Source of the DNA: Lachnoclostridium sp.
GTDB taxonomy: Bacteria > Bacillota > Clostridia > Lachnospirales > Lachnospiraceae
DNA: 64,000 nt
Reading direction: 5' to 3'
Assembly: GCA_023665475.1 (NCBI GenBank)
Contig: JAMPEB010000017.1
Coordinates: 1-64,000 of the forward strand
The notes under the pieces were generated by a model that worked only from the letters and a program-made list of their open reading frames with translations, searched no databases and had not been told where the DNA came from. Position numbers and translations under genes: made by a program. Below, piece after piece: positions 34,475 to 43,352 of the stretch. The first letter of the stretch is position 1. Every line of letters begins with the position of its first letter.

Positions 34475-35049
34475 TTGTATACAAGGGCTTCAATGCCAAA
34501 CTGGAAAGCGTTCTGGGGAACGGGGACAAGAAAACCAGCCGTTTTGCTTCGGGGATTACCCTTGAGGTACCATACAGCAAGACGATGAAATCCGGCTTCC
34601 ACTGCTGCGAGAATCCCTTTGAGTGTTTGAGATATTATAAGCTGGACGGGAAGAACAGATTTTTTAAGGTGGATGCCCAAGGTGATATAGACGAAGACGA
34701 AATCGAAAGGATATCCTGTACCAGAATAACCATACTGGAAGAACTGTCCCCGCTGCGGTTTGCCATGGAGGGCATGACATACATCATAAACCATCCCCAG
34801 AGGGCAAAATGGCAGCAGCATTACGACTGTGTCAGTGTACTGAAAGATATGGCGGAAACCGGACAGGCAGGGAACATTGCCATAGCAAGGGGCAGGAATC
34901 CCAGAATAAGGGGAGTGGAGGGCAGCATTCTGGGACTGCTGAAAGAAGACGCCGACGGAACCATAACGGAATGCAAGCTGCTCATAGTAAGCAAAGCGCA
35001 GTCCGGGAAATGGCTGAGTGTTAAGGAAAGACAGGTGATATATGTATGA
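34471..35049 (+). CDS. DUF7666-like phage protein
   Basis: A 192-residue protein. YKGFNAKLES...GITLEVPYSKTMKSGFHCCENPFECLRYYKL and NRFFKVDAQGDI, then ITILEELSP fit the DUF7666 pattern (GFHACxNPxDxLxYY) that I recall from phages. The N-terminal half is a beta-rich domain; the C-terminal half contains NIAIARGRNPRIRGVEGSILGLL, a right-handed repeat-like turn. ATGA-type overlaps on both sides mark it as part of the operon. Function unknown. Confidence 0.6.
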   Translation: MIVYKGFNAKLESVLGNGDKKTSRFASGITLEVPYSKTMKSGFHCCENPFECLRYYKLDGKNRFFKVDAQGDIDEDEIERISCTRITILEELSPLRFAMEGMTYIINHPQRAKWQQHYDCVSVLKDMAETGQAGNIAIARGRNPRIRGVEGSILGLLKEDADGTITECKLLIVSKAQSGKWLSVKERQVIYV

Positions 35050-37217
35050 AAAAAGTGACAATAGAAAGCACGCTTCCGAAAGAGCCGCCGGAAAAGAAGA
35101 TGGGCTGGTGGGTTACCGTGCAGGATGTGAAGGACACAATCGTCTTTAATATTTACCATAACCGTATCCTGCAGAACAGGCATTGCTTCTGTCTGGGGAC
35201 AAAAGAATACGCTACCCTGTCAGCAACGGGTAAGTGGGAGGCAACCAAAATAGAGACGGCGCTTGGAATTCCACAGGTAAATTATATGTATTATTATGAC
35301 GCTCAGGCACGGGGGATGATACAGACACGCTTCCATATGTCGGAGGAAACAAAACAGCACCTTTTTGAAAAACTGGAACCCCTCAGAAAGGAATATCTGC
35401 ACGGAATAAGTACCCGCATAATAGATACTATCTCAAGGGCGGAGACGGAATACCAGAGGGAGAGGAAGCAGAAAACGGAGCACAACCGGATATTAAGGGT
35501 TAACGCCATGATGTCACGCATCCCGGATATTCCACGCGGGATCTATGAATGGATTGACCGGATGGAACTGAAAGGGATGGATTTCTTTACGCACGACAGG
35601 GGCAGCACGAAATACACATGCTCAAATTGCGGAGGACAGTCAGAGCTGGATGACATCAAAAAAGTGTCCGGAAAAAAGAAAATTTTGCACAAAGACATGG
35701 CAAAATGCCCAAAATGCGGAAAAAATGCCCAAATACTTAAATTTAGTCATTTTTTTAGAACAGCCCATTTTTCCATGATACAGCCGGTGGATGATGAAAT
35801 ATCGGTAATGAGGTATTTCACGGCACACATAAAATGCGCGCCGGGAGCCGGAAAAGAAATCGAAATATTGGAAGATATAAGGGTGCTCTTTTTAAAAAAT
35901 GTGGAAACAGGTCTGTATAAGGAAGAAAGCTGCTATTATGAACAGATGACGAGACCAAGCCCGGTACCGGATGGAGGAGAGACCTCCGGATATTTTGACA
36001 ATATGCATAATCCGGCAAACAAAAAGAGCTATCCGGGGTATCTGTATGACGGAGGCATAGAAGAGGCGTTAACGGGTACGGAATACGGACATATAGGCAA
36101 GCTGTTTTCGCAGCTTGCGGCAGCAGGCATAAAAATGTGTTATACCAGCGCAATGCTTTACAGTGACACTGCCGGTTATATCAGAATGATAGAGATGCTT
36201 TTCCGCGGACGGTTTTACAAGTTACTGGAAGAGTTCAGCAGGGACACTTACAGATGGTCCACCCTTGAAAACAAATATTATGGGACATTGAATGTAACCG
36301 GGAAAAACATAAACGAAGTGTTCAGGATACAGGACAGGCAGCTTATCAACCGGATAAGGGACAGGGACGGCGGAGAACATCTTATCAAATGGATGTGGTG
36401 GAGTGAAGAGCATAAACAGAAAATTTCAGACAGGGTGTTAGACTGGCTGACTAAAAATGACCTGAAGACCGATCATCTGCAGGAGATGCTGAAAAGGTTC
36501 ACAGTGGAGCAGGCGATGAATTATCTGGAGCGGCAGAAGAGGGAATCCTACCGCAAAATGACGATAAAGCAGATTCTCGACCAGTATGAGGATTATCTTG
36601 AAATGTGCAGGAATTTCCATAAAAACATAGAAGATGAAATGGTCTACCGCCCCCGGGAACTAAAGCGCAGGCATGACGAGATGGTGCTCCTGACAGAAAA
36701 GCAGGAAGCGCAGATTCAGGCGGATGAATACACAAAAAAATATGCGGAAGCGGAAGCGGTTCTGCAAAGCATCCGGGAAAAATATGAGTATGCCGGCGAA
36801 AAGTTTTTTATTGTGGTACCTTCCCGGATTGTGGACATAGTTTTGGAGGGCCGGATGCTCCACCACTGCGCAGGCGCCACGGACAGATACTTTGACCGCA
36901 TCAAGCAGAATGAAACCTATATCTGCTTTTTAAGGCGGAAAGAAGAGCCGGACATGCCTTTTTATACCATAGAGGTAGAGCCGGGCGGGACCATAAGGCA
37001 GCACCGGGGGATGTACGATGAAGAGCCGGACATTGACGAAGTAAAGCCTTTTTTACGGGAATGGCAGAAGGAAATCCGTAAGCGCATGTCCAAGGAAGAC
37101 CATAAGCTGGCAGCAGCATCCAAGACCAAACGGGAGGAAAACATAGCGGAGCTGAGGGAAAAGAACAATACCAGAGTCCTGCAGGGACTCATGGAAGACT
37201 TTATGGAAGCCATGTAG
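35046..37217 (+). CDS. PcfJ-like protein
   Basis: A 723-residue protein. A treble-clef-like zinc module TCSNCGG...KCPKCGK lies near residues 196-230; the C-terminal 200 residues carry the PcfJ-family signature (VPSRIVDIVLEGRMLHHCAG, then DRYFDRIKQNETYICFLRR and QHRGMYDEEP). PcfJ was named from the conjugative plasmid pCF10, and homologues are common in Clostridia phages; function unknown, probably nucleic-acid related. Overlaps the preceding gene by 4 bases. Confidence 0.8.
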   Translation: MKKVTIESTLPKEPPEKKMGWWVTVQDVKDTIVFNIYHNRILQNRHCFCLGTKEYATLSATGKWEATKIETALGIPQVNYMYYYDAQARGMIQTRFHMSEETKQHLFEKLEPLRKEYLHGISTRIIDTISRAETEYQRERKQKTEHNRILRVNAMMSRIPDIPRGIYEWIDRMELKGMDFFTHDRGSTKYTCSNCGGQSELDDIKKVSGKKKILHKDMAKCPKCGKNAQILKFSHFFRTAHFSMIQPVDDEISVMRYFTAHIKCAPGAGKEIEILEDIRVLFLKNVETGLYKEESCYYEQMTRPSPVPDGGETSGYFDNMHNPANKKSYPGYLYDGGIEEALTGTEYGHIGKLFSQLAAAGIKMCYTSAMLYSDTAGYIRMIEMLFRGRFYKLLEEFSRDTYRWSTLENKYYGTLNVTGKNINEVFRIQDRQLINRIRDRDGGEHLIKWMWWSEEHKQKISDRVLDWLTKNDLKTDHLQEMLKRFTVEQAMNYLERQKRESYRKMTIKQILDQYEDYLEMCRNFHKNIEDEMVYRPRELKRRHDEMVLLTEKQEAQIQADEYTKKYAEAEAVLQSIREKYEYAGEKFFIVVPSRIVDIVLEGRMLHHCAGATDRYFDRIKQNETYICFLRRKEEPDMPFYTIEVEPGGTIRQHRGMYDEEPDIDEVKPFLREWQKEIRKRMSKEDHKLAAASKTKREENIAELREKNNTRVLQGLMEDFMEAM

Positions 37218-37234
37218 GCGGAAAGAGAGGGAAA

Positions 37235-38599
37235 ATGGAACAGATAATCTATGAAAAGGGGTATGAAGGGCTAAGGGATGAATTAAGGGCGGAACTCAGT
37301 AAATCCGTGGAGAGTTTTGTCAAGATAGGATATCTCCTCAAGGTAGCGAGGGATACGGATGTACTGAAAGAATCCCCTTACAGCAACATGGAAGAGTTCG
37401 CCATGGCAGAATTCAACATAGACAAGGGAACCGCATCAAAATTTATGTCCATCAATGACAGGTTCGCCGAGGGAGGCTATTCAGACCGGCTCCAAAGCCA
37501 GTATGCCGGAATCGGCTGGAGCAAGCTGTCAATCATGCTCCAGCTCCCGGACAATATCAACAGGGAGATAACCCCGGTATTTTCCAAGAGCGAGATCCAG
37601 ACAATCCGTGACGAAGTGGCGGAGGAACAGAAGACCACGCCCATGGAACATATGCTGGAAGGGGAAACCAAAACCACCACCCCGGCAGAAGACATCCTGT
37701 CAAAGGCAGTCAGGCAGCTTGGGGAGAGTGAGCCGGAAATGTTCTGTGAAATCCATAAAATACTAAGCGGCGGGGATGTGAGCACTGCGGGCATATTGGA
37801 AATCATGGCGCCGTCCGGTGAAAACATCTATTCCATCCGCATACAGGGCATCGGGAGATACCTGTTGTCGTTGAAGGATTACAGCGAAACGGTCACGCTG
37901 GTCAATGAAAGGACGGGCGAGCTGGAGGAATATGATTGGCTTGACATAGAAGATGCATGGATGAAGATCATGACTCCGGGACAGCCTGCGGAAAAGAACT
38001 GGGAAGCTGTCTATGGGATGCCGTTCCCGAAAGAGAAAGTTGCACCGGTGCAACCGAAGGACACCAAGAAGGTCAAAAAAGTGAATGCCAAAAACCCCGA
38101 AACAGGCAGAAAGACTAAATGCGGAGGGAAATCCGGGCAGGAAACAGCCACAAAAGAGTTCAAAGAGCCGGAAAACCGCATAAATACTCCGTGCGAAGCA
38201 TGCGGAGGGCAGCCGGAAGAGGAACATACAGACACCATGGAGGCAGCAGGCACAGAACAGGCGGAAAAGCCGGAAGACCGCATAAATACTTCATGCGAAG
38301 AAAAAACGGAGGAAGAACCGGAACAGTCCGAAGAAACCCGGCAGGCAGCAGGCATGGAGGAAGAGGAACAGTTACCGGGACAGATGAGTGTGGCAGATAT
38401 CCCGGGAGTTGTGCCGGAGCAGAAAATACATGGTGAACAATATGAGGAGCGCAAGGCGCTATACCTTAAGGAATACGGGAAAAATATGGAAAAGGCGGAA
38501 ACATGGAAAGACAAGGGCTGCTGGCTGCTGGCAAAAACCGAGCTGGAATATGCAATACGGTATCTGGAACTGTTGATTGAGCTGGACGAGGAGGAATAA
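37235..38599 (+). CDS. Large early phage protein, function unknown
   Basis: A 454-residue protein. The first 120 residues look like a helical DNA-binding region (VKIGYLLKVARDTDVLKES..FAMAEFNIDKGTASKFMSINDRF), reminiscent of ParB/KorB-type helix-turn-helix proteins. A middle domain (150-270) follows, then a disordered acidic segment with an internal duplication (EPENRINTPCEACG and KPEDRINTSCEEKT), and a C-terminal helical region. One copy of the 16-bp palindrome (38039-38054) lies inside the gene at the junction with the disordered segment. Ribosome site GAGAGGG. No named family. Confidence 0.65.
   Translation: MEQIIYEKGYEGLRDELRAELSKSVESFVKIGYLLKVARDTDVLKESPYSNMEEFAMAEFNIDKGTASKFMSINDRFAEGGYSDRLQSQYAGIGWSKLSIMLQLPDNINREITPVFSKSEIQTIRDEVAEEQKTTPMEHMLEGETKTTTPAEDILSKAVRQLGESEPEMFCEIHKILSGGDVSTAGILEIMAPSGENIYSIRIQGIGRYLLSLKDYSETVTLVNERTGELEEYDWLDIEDAWMKIMTPGQPAEKNWEAVYGMPFPKEKVAPVQPKDTKKVKKVNAKNPETGRKTKCGGKSGQETATKEFKEPENRINTPCEACGGQPEEEHTDTMEAAGTEQAEKPEDRINTSCEEKTEEEPEQSEETRQAAGMEEEEQLPGQMSVADIPGVVPEQKIHGEQYEERKALYLKEYGKNMEKAETWKDKGCWLLAKTELEYAIRYLELLIELDEEE
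38039..38054. repeat. Perfect palindrome GTTGCACCGGTGCAAC, copy 2
   Basis: The 16-bp palindrome lies within the 37235 gene and encodes part of KVAPVQP. Identity with copies at 27800-27815 and 49772-49787 is complete over 16 bases. Confidence 0.85.
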
Positions 38600-38665
38600 C
38601 TACGGCAAAAGACATTGAGAAATAGAAGGTTGCAACACCCGGCAGGAGCCAAAAGAAACAGATTC

Positions 38666-38767
38666 ATGCAGTATATCACGAATATCAAGGCGGTCAAGAT
38701 GGTCTCTGACCGCCGGAAAGGAGTAAAAGAGGTTGCGCGCACAAAATCCGGATTTACTCCAAATTAA
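38666..38767 (+). CDS. Possible very small basic peptide
   Basis: A 33-residue frame, MQYITNIKAVKMVSDRRKGVKEVARTKSGFTPN, strongly basic, ends 2 bases before the helicase-methyltransferase ATG and could provide translational coupling for it, since that gene has no ribosome site of its own. Its own ribosome site (GGAG) is too far upstream. A GGCGGTCA/TGACCGCC hairpin lies inside. Weakly supported. Confidence 0.3.
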   Translation: MQYITNIKAVKMVSDRRKGVKEVARTKSGFTPN

Positions 38768-38769
38768 AA

Positions 38770-41283
38770 ATGGAATACTTGGAATTTTTGAAAAGAAAAA
38801 TAGAAATCGCAAAAGACAGCGGATTTGAAGCTTCGGCAGATGAAATCAATCCAGCATTAAAACCGCATCAGAGGGATGCAGTCATGTGGGCATTAAGGGG
38901 CGGCAGGAGGGCATTGTTTGAAAGTTTTGGACTGGGAAAGACGGTGCAGGAGCTGGAATTCTGTTATCAGGTCATTAAAAAGACAGGAGGGAGGGCGCTT
39001 ATTGTCTGTCCTCTCGGTGTAAAACAGGAGTTTTTACATGATGCAGTTGAACTGTTAGGTTACGCAGCGCCGGAGTATGTAAGGAACATGAACAAAGTTA
39101 GAAACTGCGGAGCAAAGATAATGATAACTAATTATGAGCGTGTCCGTGACGGAGATATAGAGCCTGCATATTTTTCGGCTGCGGCACTTGATGAAGCAAG
39201 CGTGCTGAGGAGCTTTGGCAGCAAGACATACCAGACATTTCTGGATAAATTCAAGGGCGTGCCCTATAAGCTGGTTGCCACGGCGACACCATCCCCCAAC
39301 AAATACAAGGAGCTGATACATTATGCCGGATATCTGGAGGTCATGGACACAGGGCAGGCACTGACGAGGTTTTTCCAGAGGGACAGCACAAAGGCAAACA
39401 ATTTAACACTTTATCCTAATATGGAGGATGAATTCTGGCTATGGGTCAGCAGTTGGGCGCTGTTCGTAACAAAGCCCTCGGATATTAACCCACAGTATTC
39501 TGATGAAGGCTATGTACTGCCTCCGCTGGATGTAAGGTGGCATGAGCTGCCTATTAAATACGGGGATGCCGTTGACAGGGATGGACAGATGTGCCTGTTT
39601 AACGAAGCGGCAGCAGGCTTAAAGGAAGCAGCACAGGTTAAGCGGGAAAGCATTCATAAGCGTGTTGAAAAGATGAAAGAGATTGTTGACGGTTCGCCGG
39701 AAGATAATTTCATCCTGTGGCATGATTTGGAAGCAGAAAGACACGCAATTAAGGCAGCGCTCCCGGAAACAGTAGATATTTACGGTTCGCAGGATTATGA
39801 ACTCAGGGAAAAGCGGGTGATTGACTTTTCAGAGGGCAGGATAAGGCTTTTTGCCACCAAGAAAGAATTATCCGGCTCTGGCTGTAACTTCCAGCGGCAC
39901 TGCCACAGGGAAATCTTTGTAGGTATTGACTATGAATTTAACGATTTTATTCAGGCAATCCATAGGTGCTACCGCTTTTTACAGAAAGAGCCTGTTATGA
40001 TTGACATAATCTATATGGAGAATGAGAGGGCTGTCAGGGATGTGCTGCTTGAAAAGTGGAAAAAGCATAATAACATGGTGGGAAGGATGGTTGAAATCGT
40101 AAAAAAGTACGGATTATCCGGCGCAGGGAAAGAATATGCGCTGAAAAGAAAGATGGGAGTGGAAACAGTGAAGATAGAAGGAAATAGATATACGGCAGTA
40201 AATGATGACTGCGTGGTGGAAACAAGGCGTATGGAATCGGACAGTATAGACCTCATTCATACATCAATACCTTTTGGAAATCATTATGAATACTCAGCAA
40301 ATTATAACGATTTCGGGCACAACCGGAATACGGAGTGCTTTTTTGATCAGATGGACTTTTTGACGCCGGAGTTATTGCGTGTCTTGAAGCCGGGAAGAGT
40401 GGCAGCAGTCCATGTGAAAGACAGGGTTTTGTTTGGCAATGCCACGGGCACGGGAATGCCCACAATCGAGCCCTTCCATGCATTGTGCATCAGCCATTAT
40501 ATGAAGCATGGATTTCAGTATTTCGGCATGATTACGGTTGTGACGGATGTGGTAAGGGAAAATAACCAGACCTACCGGCTGGGGTGGACCGAACAGTGCA
40601 AGGATGGCTCTAAAATGGGCGTCGGATGCCCGGAATACATACTCTTATTCCGCAAGCTGCCCACAGACAGGTCGACTGCTTATGCGGATACCCCGGTTGC
40701 AAAATCAAAAGAGGAATATACAAGGGCACAGTGGCAGATAGATGCACATGCGTATTGGCGGAGCAGTGGAGACAGACTGATTGCCAAAGAAGAGCTCCAC
40801 TCCATATCCGTTGACAATCTGCAGAGAGTCTACCGGCAGTATAGCAGGGAAAATGTATACAACTACAAAGAGCATGTTGAATTAGCAAAAGAACTAGACA
40901 AAAACGGCAGGCTTCCGGCCATTTTTATGGTAGTTGCTCCGGGGAGCTGGAACCAAATGGAGGTCTGGGATGACATCAACAGGATGAAGACCCTGAACAC
41001 GAACCAGAGCCGCCGCAGAGCGCAGATGCATGTCTGTCCTTTACAGATAGATATTGTAGAGCGGATAATCAACAGATATTCCAATGAGGGAGATTTGGTT
41101 TTTGACCCGTTCGGAGGGCTTATGACTGTACCCATGACAGCCGTAAAGATGGGGCGCAGGGGATATGGGATAGAACTGAATCCTGATTATTTCCGTGACG
41201 GAGTCGGATATCTGGAATCAGCGGAGCAGGAAGCGGAAACGCCTACATTATTTAATTTTATAGAGGAAAGGGCAGATGGATGA
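38770..41283 (+). CDS. SF2 helicase-like domain fused to a DNA methyltransferase
   Basis: An 837-residue fusion. The N-terminal part has PHQRDAVMWAL, ESFGLGKTVQ (Walker A, about 52-60), LDEASVLRSF (Walker B), VATATPSP (motif III) and QAIHRCYRF (motif VI), a Snf2/SF2 helicase. The C-terminal part (about 470-830) is a beta-class amino-methyltransferase: SIDLIHTSIPFGNHYEYS (motif IV position, DPPY-like) precedes VFDPFGGLMTVPMTAVKMGRRGYGIELN (SAM-binding motif). It may modify phage DNA against host restriction. The SIPF in place of DPPY is atypical. It overlaps the next gene by 8 bases. Confidence 0.82.
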   Translation: MEYLEFLKRKIEIAKDSGFEASADEINPALKPHQRDAVMWALRGGRRALFESFGLGKTVQELEFCYQVIKKTGGRALIVCPLGVKQEFLHDAVELLGYAAPEYVRNMNKVRNCGAKIMITNYERVRDGDIEPAYFSAAALDEASVLRSFGSKTYQTFLDKFKGVPYKLVATATPSPNKYKELIHYAGYLEVMDTGQALTRFFQRDSTKANNLTLYPNMEDEFWLWVSSWALFVTKPSDINPQYSDEGYVLPPLDVRWHELPIKYGDAVDRDGQMCLFNEAAAGLKEAAQVKRESIHKRVEKMKEIVDGSPEDNFILWHDLEAERHAIKAALPETVDIYGSQDYELREKRVIDFSEGRIRLFATKKELSGSGCNFQRHCHREIFVGIDYEFNDFIQAIHRCYRFLQKEPVMIDIIYMENERAVRDVLLEKWKKHNNMVGRMVEIVKKYGLSGAGKEYALKRKMGVETVKIEGNRYTAVNDDCVVETRRMESDSIDLIHTSIPFGNHYEYSANYNDFGHNRNTECFFDQMDFLTPELLRVLKPGRVAAVHVKDRVLFGNATGTGMPTIEPFHALCISHYMKHGFQYFGMITVVTDVVRENNQTYRLGWTEQCKDGSKMGVGCPEYILLFRKLPTDRSTAYADTPVAKSKEEYTRAQWQIDAHAYWRSSGDRLIAKEELHSISVDNLQRVYRQYSRENVYNYKEHVELAKELDKNGRLPAIFMVVAPGSWNQMEVWDDINRMKTLNTNQSRRRAQMHVCPLQIDIVERIINRYSNEGDLVFDPFGGLMTVPMTAVKMGRRGYGIELNPDYFRDGVGYLESAEQEAETPTLFNFIEERADG

Positions 41284-41479
41284 AAAGGAGAAAAGAAGCA
41301 GCAAAGAAAGCATGGCAGACTATATGGCTTATTTAAAGAGATTCCAGCGGAAACAGAAGAAAAGCCTGTGGACACTGCACCAGCACTATTTAAGCAGGGA
41401 AATAGCCAGAGAGTACGGATTAACGGAAGAACAAATAGGGAGGCTGGACGAGGAGTTGAAGGAAGAGAGGGGTGATTAA
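41276..41479 (+). CDS. Small phage protein
   Basis: A 67-residue highly charged protein (MDEKEKRSSKESMADYMAYLKRFQRKQKKSLWTLHQHYLSREIAREYGL), predicted helical with an acidic C-terminus. It overlaps the methyltransferase gene by 8 bases and probably is translated by coupling. No family recognised. Confidence 0.55.
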   Translation: MDEKEKRSSKESMADYMAYLKRFQRKQKKSLWTLHQHYLSREIAREYGLTEEQIGRLDEELKEERGD

Positions 41480-41481
41480 GA

Positions 41482-41619
41482 ATGATTTGCATTAATTGTA
41501 AATATATGAAAGAAGTCGGAAACGAATTATATATCTGCGCAAATGAGAACAGCGAAAATTTTATGGAGTATACAGGAATTTGCTGTGAAGATGAATGCGA
41601 AGACGGGGAGGAAGATTAA
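41482..41619 (+). CDS. Small cysteine-rich (zinc-ribbon-like) phage protein
   Basis: A 45-residue peptide, MICINCKYMKEVGNELYICANE..., with CxxC near the start and CCEDEC near the end, likely one zinc site. GGGGTG precedes the ATG. Its stop overlaps the start of the next frame (TAATG). Confidence 0.6.
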   Translation: MICINCKYMKEVGNELYICANENSENFMEYTGICCEDECEDGEED

Positions 41620-41687
41620 TGTTAACTTTACCAATCTCAAAGAAATGGTTTGATATGATTTTTGAGGGAGAGAAGAAAGAGGAATGA
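41619..41687 (+). pseudogene. Truncated ASCH-domain gene (N-terminal 22 residues)
   Basis: The frame MLTLPISKKWFDMIFEGEKKEE then stops. Phage ASCH-domain proteins begin with almost this exact sequence and continue EYREIKPYW..., so this is the remnant of a deleted ASCH (RNA-binding-like) gene. The rest is replaced by a zinc-ribbon gene whose ATG overlaps the stop. Confidence 0.6.
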
Positions 41688-41797
41688 CAGATAAGGAAAA
41701 ATATGATTACTGCCCGAACTGTGGGCAGGCATTAAACAGGGAGATTATCAGAGATAATGAACAAAGGGGAAGCCATTATGTAAGGGGTGATGTTTAA
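41684..41797 (+). CDS. Tiny zinc-ribbon protein
   Basis: A 37-residue peptide, MTDKEKYDYCPNCGQALNRE..., carrying a single CPNCG knuckle. It starts in the ATGA overlap with the ASCH remnant. Possibly the N-terminal knuckle of a formerly longer protein, or a dimeric zinc protein. Confidence 0.45.
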   Translation: MTDKEKYDYCPNCGQALNREIIRDNEQRGSHYVRGDV

Positions 41798-41831
41798 TGA
41801 GCAAAAAAACAAAAAGAAAGGAATAACGAAT

Positions 41832-41977
41832 CCTCGGTAGACCGAGGTTGATATGATGCTAGTATGGTGAATGATATCATAAAGTCAGACGGAATGGCTG
41901 TGCCTAACTAAGCACTTAATAATGCATCCAAGCTGGCAGTCTGGTTGTCCACGATTACAAAGAGATTTGTAGCGTGG
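41832..41977 (+). other. Structured leader upstream of the PP-loop gene
   Basis: About 150 bases without a gene hold successive stems: CCTCGG-taga-CCGAGG (41832-41847), TGATAT...ATATCA, a CAGAC/GTCTG stem (41886-41890 with 41939-41943) enclosing GTGC/GCAC (41900-41915), and CCACG...CGTGG with TACAAA-gaga-TTTGTA (41949-41977). The last stem covers the only candidate ribosome site of the next gene. I do not recognise a known riboswitch. Confidence 0.5.
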
Positions 41978-41981
41978 TGTT

Positions 41982-42722
41982 ATGACAAAGAAAGAGCTAA
42001 AGGTATGCTGGATAAGTGCAGGAGTATCTTCTTTTATAGCTGGGTACCTTGCAAAAGATGTTGACGAATTTATCTATATAGACATTGAGAATCAGCATCC
42101 AGACAGCATGAGGTTTATCAAAGACTGCGAAAAGGCGTTGGGAAAGGAAATTCAGATTTTGCAGTCACCGTACAAAAACAAAGAAGCTGTAATTAAGCAG
42201 TTTAGATACATAAACGGCGTTGCCGGTGCAAGGTGCACGGAGGTGTTAAAGAAACGACCGAGGAAAGAATGGGAATATGCACATAGGGATTATGATGTTA
42301 CTTATGTTTGGGGATTTGACATTGAGGAAAAGCACCGGGCAGACAGGCTTCTGGAATCCATGCCGGAATTTCACCACGAATTTCCGCTGATAGACAAGAT
42401 GCTCTCAAAATCAGATGTTCATGGATTATTTGAAAGAACCTTCGATTTTCCAAGGCCTAAGATGTACGACATGGGATATAAAAACAATAACTGCATTGGC
42501 TGTGTCAAGGGTGGCATGGGCTATTGGAATAAAATCCGTGTTGATTTTCCGGAGGTATTTAAACAGATGGCGAAGCTGGAGCGGGAAGTCGGGCATTCGT
42601 GTATCAATGGCGTGTATTTAGATGAATTAGACCCGAATAGAGGACATGTTGAAGATGAAGTAATGCCAGACTGTAGTATACTATGTCAGATTGCAGTCTA
42701 TGATGTAAATAACGAAACATAG
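41982..42722 (+). CDS. PP-loop ATPase, phosphoadenosine phosphosulfate reductase-like
   Basis: A 246-residue adenine-nucleotide alpha-hydrolase. The PP-loop is WISAGVSSFIAGYLA (about 10-24), followed by FIYIDIENQHPDSMRF; a zinc-like CIGCVKGGMGYW lies near 172-183. Related phage proteins are annotated PAPS reductase, but the catalytic Cys tail of true CysH is missing; DndC-like sulfur-transfer or another DNA/tRNA modification is as likely. It has no clear ribosome site and lies behind a structured leader. It follows the methyltransferase region, suggesting DNA modification. Confidence 0.7.
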   Translation: MTKKELKVCWISAGVSSFIAGYLAKDVDEFIYIDIENQHPDSMRFIKDCEKALGKEIQILQSPYKNKEAVIKQFRYINGVAGARCTEVLKKRPRKEWEYAHRDYDVTYVWGFDIEEKHRADRLLESMPEFHHEFPLIDKMLSKSDVHGLFERTFDFPRPKMYDMGYKNNNCIGCVKGGMGYWNKIRVDFPEVFKQMAKLEREVGHSCINGVYLDELDPNRGHVEDEVMPDCSILCQIAVYDVNNET

Positions 42723-42742
42723 TGAACAGGGAGAGGTAAAAC

Positions 42743-42820
42743 ATGAAAAATGTAGATGTCAAGAAAATCGGAGCCGGCAGCAGGCGTATACAAAAACGCC
42801 CTGCCAGCAGCAGGCATTGA
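42743..42820 (+). CDS. Tiny basic peptide
   Basis: A 25-residue peptide, MKNVDVKKIGAGSRRIQKRP..., with GGGAGAGG 7 bases before the ATG. It fills the gap before the late regulator and may only couple translation. No family. Confidence 0.35.
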   Translation: MKNVDVKKIGAGSRRIQKRPASSRH

Positions 42821-42843
42821 AGCGGAAAGAGAGGAAGCGGTAC

Positions 42844-43278
42844 ATGGAAAAGAATCTGCTGAAACAGTATGAAGACATGAAAAAAGAGAAAGAAGACACA
42901 CTCCGGCGCATCAAGGAGACCCAGAGCCAGCTTGAAAAGCTTAATTCAAAATATCATGTAGGGGACTGTGTAAGCGGCGGCATGGGAGGCACCGAGCATT
43001 TCAAGGTAAGAGGCTTCCCCTATCCGGAATATGACAGGAAAAGGACTCTCCTTATGCAACGGCAGCTCCGGCTGGATAAGTTAAATAAAAAGCTGGATGA
43101 AAAGCTGGACGAAGTGGAACGCTACATAGAGACAGTGGAGGACAGCCGGAAAAGGCTGATATTGAAGCTGCGTTACATTGACGGGCTCACATGGAAGCAG
43201 ACAGCGAAAAGACTGGGACCGGGAAACCAAGCGAACAGCGTAAGGATGGAAATTGAAAGGTTCATGGAAAATCATTAA
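42844..43278 (+). CDS. Phage transcription regulator, sigma region 4/ArpU-like (DUF1492 type)
   Basis: A 144-residue protein: an N-terminal coiled coil (KQYEDMKKEKEDTLRRIKETQSQLEKLNSKYHVGD), the GDCVSGGMGGTEHFKVRGFPYPEYD segment typical of DUF1492 proteins, then a helix-turn-helix LRYIDGLTWKQTAKRLGPGNQANSVRMEIERF. Such proteins sit before terS and activate late genes. ATG 42844 follows GAGAGGAAG; an upstream TTG is less likely. Its probable target is the repeat-bearing promoter at 44151-44182. Confidence 0.8.
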   Translation: MEKNLLKQYEDMKKEKEDTLRRIKETQSQLEKLNSKYHVGDCVSGGMGGTEHFKVRGFPYPEYDRKRTLLMQRQLRLDKLNKKLDEKLDEVERYIETVEDSRKRLILKLRYIDGLTWKQTAKRLGPGNQANSVRMEIERFMENH

Positions 43279-43352
43279 TACAAAAAGTCAAATTGACAAT
43301 ATAATGCACTTATGATATTATAATATATAATCAGTCAGGAGGTGGCGGCAAT

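Noticed and set aside
41820-41980. Known riboswitch or tRNA in the structured leader
   Set aside because: No tRNA cloverleaf or T-loop motif and no recognised riboswitch core could be identified, so it is only described as structured.
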